Virus record (IMG/VR): IMGVR_UViG_3300032893_000237
Span: 1 to 28,139 of that record
DNA: 28,139 nucleotides
Reading direction: 5' to 3' (one strand)
Origin: a virus
Both the position numbers and the translations under genes were made by a program. Below the pieces are notes generated by a model that did no database searches, was not told the origin of the DNA, and saw only the letters and a program-made list of their open reading frames with translations. Of the stretch, positions 1 to 7,500 are shown one piece after another (position 1 is the stretch's first letter; every line of letters begins with the position of its first letter).

Positions 1-841
1 CTCCGCTCGCATCGTAATAACTGTACAACTTTTCGTGTGCCCGCACATACGCATCCACGGCCTTCACCTTCTCCGCATATTTTTTCTCTTCACCCTGCAA
101 CGGTACACCATTTTGCATGTCCTGAAGAATCTCTTCTGCACTTCGTCCCTTGGGTGGCGTCGGGTACATTCCCTGGAGAGCTGCTTTCAAATCCACATCC
201 GGATAGCGTTTGCGCACATATTTTTCTTTCGCGTCCTTATCTGTTTCTAAACTCGTTTGCCGTGCGGGTTTTTTCTTTTCACTACTTTTTTGAGTTTGCC
301 GCTCACTCATTCCTTGTTCTTTTGCCCGTTCCAAATATACACTGATCGGGATCTTATTTCCCAAGTCGCCAGTCTTTGCTTCTTCTATGCTAAATTTTCC
401 TGTACTTGGATCGTAGTATTGCTCATATTTCGGAGCCGTTTCTCTCACTTGTTGTGGTTCCTGGTATGACGGATTTCCTACCGTCGTTGTGTTCGTCGTC
501 GGGTCCGTCGTCACCGGAACTATTGAGCGCTGTGTTTTCATCAGCGTGGTCTTCGGCTGCCGTGCGGCATTCGCCTGCTGGATCAAATTAAATTCTCCCT
601 GCATCTCCGGCGTTTCCCTCAGCATCTGGCCAATATTGAGTATGTCGTCATAACTCGCATTCGCCAGATTAAAAGGGCTTCGTCCCGCGCCGGATGCTGT
701 GCTTGTCGAAGCACCATCCAGCATATCCCGAAACCTCTGCTCGTTTTCCTGAAGACGTTTCTGCTTATAGTGCTGCTGCACTAATCCCGCCAGATCGTTA
801 ATCGCCGGTGCGCTTCTCTGTAATGATTCATAAATTCCCAT
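1..841 (-). CDS. Putative ejection/internal virion protein, partial (C-terminus beyond window)
   Basis: An open frame begins with ATG at 841 and stays open for 280 codons to the left edge, so the 3' end is missing. I translated it by hand and found no stop. The start is chosen because GAGGTG lies 4 bases upstream and the preceding gene stops at 850. The protein starts MGIYESLQRSAPAINDLA, is rich in Gln, Glu and Lys, has a Pro/Thr-rich low-complexity patch around residues 105-130 (DPTTNTTTVGNP), and has no signal peptide or membrane segment. I recognise no family. Its place after the fibre genes and next to another Gly/Ala-rich protein matches where P22 encodes the ejection proteins gp20 and gp16, so a DNA-ejection or internal virion role is inferred from order only. 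Confidence 0.7.
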   Translation of the reverse strand, partial: MGIYESLQRSAPAINDLAGLVQQHYKQKRLQENEQRFRDMLDGASTSTASGAGRSPFNLANASYDDILNIGQMLRETPEMQGEFNLIQQANAARQPKTTLMKTQRSIVPVTTDPTTNTTTVGNPSYQEPQQVRETAPKYEQYYDPSTGKFSIEEAKTGDLGNKIPISVYLERAKEQGMSERQTQKSSEKKKPARQTSLETDKDAKEKYVRKRYPDVDLKAALQGMYPTPPKGRSAEEILQDMQNGVPLQGEEKKYAEKVKAVDAYVRAHEKLYSYYDASG

Positions 842-849
842 CGTTCACC

Positions 850-1503
850 TCAATTATTCGAATACTTCCGTAACATCTGCATTACGGTATCCAGCGTGCC
901 TGCATCCGGACTGCTTAATTTTTTGAAAAGTCCATCCATATAATTTTGATTTTCCGGTGTGATGCCGTTCAATACATTCTTTCCTCCTCCGGTCAACATC
1001 GAAGCCCCGGTCGAAGCAGCACCGGCAACCGGATTGATGAACTTCGCCGCTGTCCCGGCAATGCCCAAAATGTCGTCGAACGTGCTTGCATTGCTTAGTG
1101 TATTCAGATATTGCTGCGTCGCGTCCATCCGGCCGTTCTTCATAAAGTTGGCAAGGAATTGTTCATCTCCCCGCTCCACGTCCAATCCCTTTTCCGCCGC
1201 ATTGCTTTCTAAGTCTCCGAACGCCGTCGCATAACGGGAATCGATATCGCCGAACGTCGTCTCCGGCATCGCATTGCTCCCGCCCATTCTCATCGCAGCG
1301 CCGGACATGGAATTTGCCCGGCGTGTTGCAAGATTTCCACGCGCCGGGTCGAACGTCCTCGATACATCCCCAGCCGTTCGCCGCTTCAGCCCGTACGTGT
1401 TTTCCACATTCCCGATCGTGGAAAGACTATCCATAATATCCTTCCAGCTCGCCTGCCCTTCCCGCTCTCGCGGGCTTGTAAATATATCGCTCAAAAAACT
1501 CAT
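850..1503 (-). CDS. Putative ejection (DNA transfer) protein, 217 aa
   Basis: The frame extends upstream to 1542, but the ATG at 1503 is preferred because AAAGGA sits a normal distance upstream and the fibre gene ahead stops at 1517. The protein begins MSFLSDIFTSPREREGQA. It has a basic N-terminal third and an Ala/Gly-rich stretch at about residues 150-180 (GIAGTAAKFINPVAGAAS, then TGGGKN) that could interact with membrane. It has no cysteine and no signal peptide. Length and position resemble P22 gp7 (about 229 residues), which is ejected into the host with DNA. This is an inference from position and composition; I do not see a diagnostic motif. It is followed 8 bases later by the next gene and is probably co-translated with it. 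Confidence 0.65.
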   Translation of the reverse strand: MSFLSDIFTSPREREGQASWKDIMDSLSTIGNVENTYGLKRRTAGDVSRTFDPARGNLATRRANSMSGAAMRMGGSNAMPETTFGDIDSRYATAFGDLESNAAEKGLDVERGDEQFLANFMKNGRMDATQQYLNTLSNASTFDDILGIAGTAAKFINPVAGAASTGASMLTGGGKNVLNGITPENQNYMDGLFKKLSSPDAGTLDTVMQMLRKYSNN

Positions 1504-1516
1504 ACAAATTCCTTTC

Positions 1517-2665
1517 TTATTGCACACTCCAATGAACAACAAACATGCCTATTTTCTTACTCAATGTATTGTTCGGATTCAGAAAGAACCCAACTTGACT
1601 GGCGGACGATATAAAATCTGTGCTTGAAACGCTGTAAAACAAATTCCAATACCTGCCATCTACAGACCAGTAGCAATATCGTGTTCCACCCGTTGTTTTT
1701 ATCCGTAACCAAAGGAAACTATTCACACCTAATATGATAGTAGCAGAGGTGTAGTCCGCAGACCAACTTGTCGGCGAATTCCATTTGTTGACAAACAGTT
1801 CGGTTCCTCCGGTTGTCCTCGTCGAGTACTCAAGTGCGATCATCTTTCCCGTCCACGCATTGCGCCAGAATAACCCTACACCATGATAATTCGTATAATA
1901 CATCTGCGGCAATATTGCTGCAATTACATCGTGCGTGCTGCTATCTACGGTTTCCACGAATCCCGACACCGAGTCAACAGTTGTACTATTGTGCTCGATG
2001 TAAACACCGCCGTACGTTGTATCGACCGTCGCACTTCCTTGGTTAATCCAAGAAAATTTTGAAAATGATGGCTTCACCAACGTCGGCAGCCAGTACAACT
2101 GTGCACTCCCTCCGCCTCCGCCACTTCCGACTCTTGAACTAATCGCAGCAGCTGTATCTTTTAAGTTTTTCGGTGTTACATAACCCCACCCACTATCTGC
2201 TCTTGGAAGATATGTCGTGCTGTCACCCTTACCGAGTTTTCTTGTCTCAAGCGCGCTTGCCGTATCTTTTAAGTTTTTCGGCGTGCTCCACACAACTCCA
2301 GAATCGCTTCTAAATAAATAATTACCAATCGGTTGATATGTCTGTGCAGCATGGGAGCGCGTTTCTATCTTTGTCACCGTATCGATACTCATCGTATGCG
2401 TTGCAAAATAATACGGCGTAATAAACAACCAGCTGCTATCACCTCTACTCGCTTTCTTTGCCAGCGAATCACTCAGCCCCCTCACCATCCACCACGGCAA
2501 CGGAGTACTCAACGTTGAGACATTATCGATTTCCATACTATCTCGCATCGGATATGGAATTCTCAAAACCTTGTGCGGCGCCGTCGGATCCACATACAGC
2601 CATTGCTGTCCCATTGCCGACACAGTAGCCATTATTATTAACGTCATCAAAAATATTTTTTTCAT
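1517..2665 (-). CDS. Tail-fibre-like protein with Sec signal peptide, lectin-like C-terminus (382 aa)
   Basis: The start ATG at 2665 follows AAGGAG, just after the upstream fibre gene stop. Residues 1-19 form a classic Sec signal (MKK, hydrophobic core, AMG then QQ). The mature part has fibre-shaft repeats: two copies of a segment containing TPKNLKDTA (near residues 130 and 163) and RSDSG/RADSG motifs. A run of five glycines near residue 185 looks like a hinge. The C-terminal 190 residues are Ser/Thr/Tyr/Trp-rich and resemble a concanavalin-like beta-sandwich ending in FFLNPNN...GMFVVHWSVQ, a plausible receptor-binding head. The gene is exactly as long as its upstream neighbour (1149 bases). 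A signal peptide on a fibre is odd, because tail fibres normally fold in the cytoplasm. Confidence 0.75.
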   Translation of the reverse strand: MKKIFLMTLIIMATVSAMGQQWLYVDPTAPHKVLRIPYPMRDSMEIDNVSTLSTPLPWWMVRGLSDSLAKKASRGDSSWLFITPYYFATHTMSIDTVTKIETRSHAAQTYQPIGNYLFRSDSGVVWSTPKNLKDTASALETRKLGKGDSTTYLPRADSGWGYVTPKNLKDTAAAISSRVGSGGGGGSAQLYWLPTLVKPSFSKFSWINQGSATVDTTYGGVYIEHNSTTVDSVSGFVETVDSSTHDVIAAILPQMYYTNYHGVGLFWRNAWTGKMIALEYSTRTTGGTELFVNKWNSPTSWSADYTSATIILGVNSFLWLRIKTTGGTRYCYWSVDGRYWNLFYSVSSTDFISSASQVGFFLNPNNTLSKKIGMFVVHWSVQ

Positions 2666-2678
2666 AAATTCTCCTTAA

Positions 2679-3827
2679 TTATTGTATCAACACAATACAT
2701 TGAGATGCACTCGTGGTATTGCCATTACATTCTCCAAACAAATTTATTTCCCATGTGTACCATGAGCCATCGGTTAGTTGAGAATGTACATCGGACCATT
2801 GTAGATTCATCGTGGCGGTCATTCCTACATAACTGGTTGAATTAGTTACGCCAGATTGCCATGATTCGTAATTGGTTATCTCTGCTATCGTTACCGATAT
2901 ATATGTTTCATAGGATGAGCTTTGAACCTTGACCAGTCCGATTGCAATGAGGTAAGTCATTCCTGTTTTATATAAAAATTTACCGCGCAGGATTTTATGC
3001 AAGGTACCGTCAGATACCGTATATACCGGAAAGTCTGGCGCGCCTACACTTGCATAAATTGGCAAACTATTCCAAATTGTTTGGCTGCTTGATGTTGGTA
3101 AATAGTACCCTGCTGCTATACTAATCGTTGGCGTTGTTCCACCGCTCGATGATAATCCCGTTCCCGCACCAACAGATGTTACTTGTGCGGTATTGGTCAC
3201 ATTTCCAAGGCCGACAGAAGAAGAGTTGAGTGTTTGCCATGTTTTATCTCCTCTCCAATATTGTGCAGTTGTTCCTGCTGTAATCGCTGGTTCTTTTTGA
3301 CCAAGTAAATAATTTGCACGAACAGAATCCATCTTTGCGAACCACAATAAACTGTCGGCCACAAATCTTGAAACTATAAAATCCCACTGACTATGGTTAT
3401 TCGTTGTTGTGTACCAAGAACTACTCGTATAAATTGGATCAGATTCGGTTTTTAAATATCCTTTTGCTATCAGCCCCGAAGGAGTAACATATCCTCCAGC
3501 GTAAACACCACTATCTGCTTTATTAACTTGAAGATTGTTTGATACATTACCAAGTCCTATCGCCGTTGAATTAAATGTTTGCCAAGATTTATCGCCTCTC
3601 CAATATTGCGCAGTAGTTCCATTGGCTATGGTGTTTTCCTTTCCCGCAAGCAATCCGTTCACACGCGTCGAATCCATCTTCCTTCCCACCACTCCAATCG
3701 TAGAGTCTATTCGAGCGTTGATTGTATCCGCCTTACTTTTTAAGCGCCGTTCATCCACTAATTTATTTTGAGCGAATAAAATTACCGGCAGCATCGATAA
3801 TAAAAACACAAAATATAATCTTTTCAT
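2679..3827 (-). CDS. Tail-fibre-like protein with Sec signal peptide (382 aa)
   Basis: The frame can be read from 3851, but the ATG at 3827 overlaps the preceding stop as ATGA and gives a clean signal peptide: MKR, a hydrophobic core, then LFA/QNK with predicted cleavage after residue 19. The mature part holds two related fibre repeats, each with a GTTAQYWRGDK(S/T)WQT core followed by a VGLGNV or IGLGNV motif, about 115 residues apart; such GTT-QYWRGDK-W repeats are typical of phage fibre shafts. The C-terminal 140 residues are beta-rich (YLIAIGLVKV, YETYISVTIAEI). Coupled to the upstream fibre-like gene and followed 13 bases later by the second signal-bearing fibre. Fibre identity is good; why it carries an export signal is unknown. 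Confidence 0.75.
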   Translation of the reverse strand: MKRLYFVFLLSMLPVILFAQNKLVDERRLKSKADTINARIDSTIGVVGRKMDSTRVNGLLAGKENTIANGTTAQYWRGDKSWQTFNSTAIGLGNVSNNLQVNKADSGVYAGGYVTPSGLIAKGYLKTESDPIYTSSSWYTTTNNHSQWDFIVSRFVADSLLWFAKMDSVRANYLLGQKEPAITAGTTAQYWRGDKTWQTLNSSSVGLGNVTNTAQVTSVGAGTGLSSSGGTTPTISIAAGYYLPTSSSQTIWNSLPIYASVGAPDFPVYTVSDGTLHKILRGKFLYKTGMTYLIAIGLVKVQSSSYETYISVTIAEITNYESWQSGVTNSTSYVGMTATMNLQWSDVHSQLTDGSWYTWEINLFGECNGNTTSASQCIVLIQ

Positions 3828-4528
3828 ACCCACTCCGTTCCCGACCACCAATAGGGCCGTCCTTCATCTGTATCCAAAAATCCTATCACCGGACTTGTCG
3901 GTGTAAGCGTTGCTCCCAGCGCATTTCGTTGAGCAGTTGTTCCCTTGTTTATGGTGCAGGCAGCGATCTCAGCTTCCAACGCTGCCAACTTGCTATCGTC
4001 AAGATTCATCTCTACAGCGCTCTCTCTTACGAGAGCCCACTTTACGAGTAATCCTGCATCATCCGTTCCACCCGCCGAAGTAATTGTAAAACTGGTTTCC
4101 GGCGTTATGTTGCTGTATGAGATCTTTGCGCCACTTGTTCCTGCCGGTGGATCGAGCAGTACCATACTGTTCGCTTCTATGTCTTCGCTTTCTACATCTG
4201 CCGTTCCGTTTGCATCGAGCATCACGCTCCCGTGCGGCATAGTACTCTTCGCCTTCAAAAGCGTTAGCATATCCGGCGTAAAGAAAATATTGATCGTGCC
4301 TTCTTGAATGTCATCTAAAGTATCTGTGCTTTTATCGAAGGAATTTCCCGTTGCTTCATTGACAATTTTCGTGACTGTTGTTCGCGTAACGCTGCTTCCC
4401 TGCGTTTCCGTTATCGTGCTGAACTTCTGCTGCACATGCTCTTCGAACTTCGCCAGCACTTGCCTTAACGCTTCGGACGCTTTCGCCGGATCCGCCGGCA
4501 ATTTCATATTTCTAAAATTTACAATCAT
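3824..4528 (-). CDS. Tail fibre or tail-needle-like protein (234 aa)
   Basis: The start at 4528 is preceded by a weak GGGG/AAAAG tract; a second ATG lies seven codons in. The N-terminal 60 residues are predicted helical and could be coiled coil (ASEALRQVLAKFEEHVQQKF). The middle is beta-rich. The C-terminus (GTTAQRNALGATL... then FLDTDEGRPYWWSGTEWV) is the short GTTAQR...DT..G.P.WW.G..W motif often seen at the end of phage fibre and head-fibre proteins. It has no signal peptide, unlike the next two genes. In P22 the gene after gp10 encodes the 233-residue needle gp26, so length and place fit a needle analogue, but the C-terminal motif points to a fibre. The stop overlaps the next start (ATGA). 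Confidence 0.65.
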   Translation of the reverse strand: MIVNFRNMKLPADPAKASEALRQVLAKFEEHVQQKFSTITETQGSSVTRTTVTKIVNEATGNSFDKSTDTLDDIQEGTINIFFTPDMLTLLKAKSTMPHGSVMLDANGTADVESEDIEANSMVLLDPPAGTSGAKISYSNITPETSFTITSAGGTDDAGLLVKWALVRESAVEMNLDDSKLAALEAEIAACTINKGTTAQRNALGATLTPTSPVIGFLDTDEGRPYWWSGTEWV

Positions 4529-4564
4529 TTTTTCTTTTCCCCTTTACCATCTACCTTTTACCTT

Positions 4565-7500
4565 CTAACTCCTCCCATCCATATCTCCGCCTGCGACCAT
4601 CGGATCATAATACACATCCGCACTTTCAATCTTCACTTTCTGATTCGCCATCGTTGCTGCCGCATCGAACCGTATTCGGGATCCTTTGCACATGCTTCCT
4701 AACGGCGCATACAATTCCTTTATATTTTCCGTCGCCGGCAGTGTGTATGTTGCCGCGGCCGTTTCCGCATCATCGAGAAACATCGATACTGTAATCGGCA
4801 CGTCTGTCTTATACTGGATCACCCAGCCGATCAACAAAACATCTAACGCGTTCCCGCCGCCGGCTTCTTTCAACGGCTCGATCTTGTTGCTCTCCCAGCT
4901 CATTGTATAACTTGCGCCGTCATGCAGTGTCGCGCCCGATTTATTCAGCGTGCACAGTTTGCCGTCCATCAACAGATCGATCGTACCGTCCATCGCTACC
5001 TTCATGAGTTTCGGCACATCCGCTAATTCCATCTGCATCCATCCGCCATTTTCAAGATCGTACGACCATTGCATTCCTGCCGCATTCACAATCAAAAGTT
5101 TATTCACACGATCGATTGCGCAGCTCGCCCCTTCCTTCTGCGCTGCCGTCAACGCTTTCCAGTCCTCAATCCACTCTGTGTTGATCGTCTTAAACTCTCG
5201 CGTGCTCAGCGAATGGATCCCGTTGTAATCGCACCAGTACACTTCGTCGTTAAAGAAGACCACGCTTCTTTGGCTGCATACGCCCACCGCTTGCGTCAAC
5301 CGGTCCCGCTCGTATGTGGATCCGCTCGGCGTCAGCACAACAACACTTCGCTTCTTGCCGACGAACAAACTTTCTCCCATCGGCGCCAGCGCTACAATCT
5401 CATCGCCGTCCCCATACTCCACATCGATCGTGTGCGTTCCGTCGTAAGCAAAAATATCGACCTGCATCATCGCATCTCCGCTGGCCGCGCACACAAACAC
5501 CGTGTTCGGATATTGATACGTTGTTCCTATCGCCGATCCGATCAGCACATTACCGATAAATGTTTTTGCACCGATCGTGCAGCCGGTCAAATATTTCACA
5601 ATCCCCGTGGCATCGTACGCGCGTCCCATATCCGCATCGATCTCCGCTCCAATGCCTTGATACGCTACCTGATCGATGTTTGCCGCTACCGCGTCTCCCA
5701 CCGTCCGGTAATCGCTTTCCCGGATCGATATTGTCGTTGTGCGATGGTAGAAATGTTTCGTCGCCGGATTGTAATACGGATCCGCTTCCCACGTTTCTTC
5801 CGTCACCACGCCCGTCGTATCGTTTGTCACCACACTTAAGTCACGTTGTAAGACTCGATAAAATCCCGATCCATCTTTTTCTATATATACATACGCATAT
5901 CGGAGCCGCGGAGGAATTCCACCGGCACTCACTAACAACTTAAAATCAAGGCGCTGCGTCCCGTCCAAACTGATCGTAAAGACTGTCGGCGCCAGATCAA
6001 TAATGAATCCGTCCCCGTATAACAGCGTTCCCGCCAGAAGAAGATTCAGCGTTGTGTTCGTTACCACAACTTGATATTGAGCATGTGTCGTATATGTCGT
6101 TCCATCGACATCTACATTTTTATAAACTACTTTCGTTGCAGCAAGCGTCACATGAGCATACAATTCCGCTCCATCCGTTCCTACGGCTGCGGCCGTTGCA
6201 GCGGCAATCGGCCACGATGAAACCAACGAAAGATCTGTAATGCTTCGCTTTTCTATCGTGTAACCACCGGAAGGGCAGGTGTCATATAAAAATCCGTTAC
6301 AAACACAAACCGATGGATACTGTTGGATCGCACCCGTATCGAGCCAATTTGTTACGGCAAGTGTCGAGCAAAGTGCCTTGAAAATATACGACGTTCTGTC
6401 GTTACTGTGCGATGTTACGCCGTACAGATATCCACCGGCATAACAAAGGGAATCTATCTCTCGAATCCTGTCGGTGTTTGGTCCCTGGAACGTAATCGAA
6501 TGGGCTAATTCTGCGACTGTCACATCATATTGCGCAATGCCTATGGGCGGATCCGCTATATCCAATGTTGTTGATGCTACATAAATATAGGTACCATCTG
6601 TAACGCAGAACGCTGTGCGGCAACTATATGCTCCCCAATACGTAATTTGGGGGCTACCATGTTCTGTGGTCGCAATATTTAAATGCGTCGTTACAATGAC
6701 TGCAGTAAAATCGCTCAATGCAATTTTTGCAAGATACAGATAATGGTTCCCGTCATCGATCGTGTATAGCACCCACAAATATCCGCCCATTACGAGAATA
6801 TCTCTAAACGTAAAGTTCGTTGCCGACGCAATCTGCAGCGCCTTCACAAACGTATAATCCTCTGCGGAATATTTATTGATCACGTTCGGAGTCGTTTTAT
6901 CCGGCCGGTAAATGAATCCGCCGCTCAACGCAAATCGTTCGCCTGCAGAATCGACAGAATATTTCAGCGCTATTTCCTGCACCGCTCCGGCATGCGCTTC
7001 TACCGCCTGCCGTATCTGCCCGTCATCCGTGCCCAGCGCAACCTTCAACGCATAGCTGCCGGCAGCTAATGGACTCGATGCGTCCGTCTGTGCCGCACTC
7101 TCCAATCCATCCAACAGCACGGCATACCGCCACGGCGAGCCGCATGCCATATCAAGAATCATCCTATCCTGTGCAGCATCCGGAGTAGCCCACGAATACG
7201 TTTTCTTCCGGAATCCCACCATCCGGCTTACATCCTTGTCGGTGTTTCCTGTGGTCAATCGCACTTCGTTCAAATAATTCCAGATTGCGATATCCATTCG
7301 CCCAAGGTCAGGCAGCGTGTTCAGCAGATCATCAGCGCTGTACGCTGTTCCTTCATCGTTCGTCGCGTATGCACGTATGTGATACTGCGTTTCCGGCGCC
7401 AATCCGCTCAATATCGCAGTGAACAGATCATCTTCGTCTTCGCTCGTAAAGACGGTATCGCTTAACGTTGGGTTCGGATTTAAGCTCACCACCACGCCGC

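Noticed and set aside
5069-5839. 256-residue plus-strand frame opposite the giant tail gene
   Set aside because: It is Arg/His/Ile-rich, lacks a ribosome binding site and mirrors the minus-strand codons; all supported genes run the other way.
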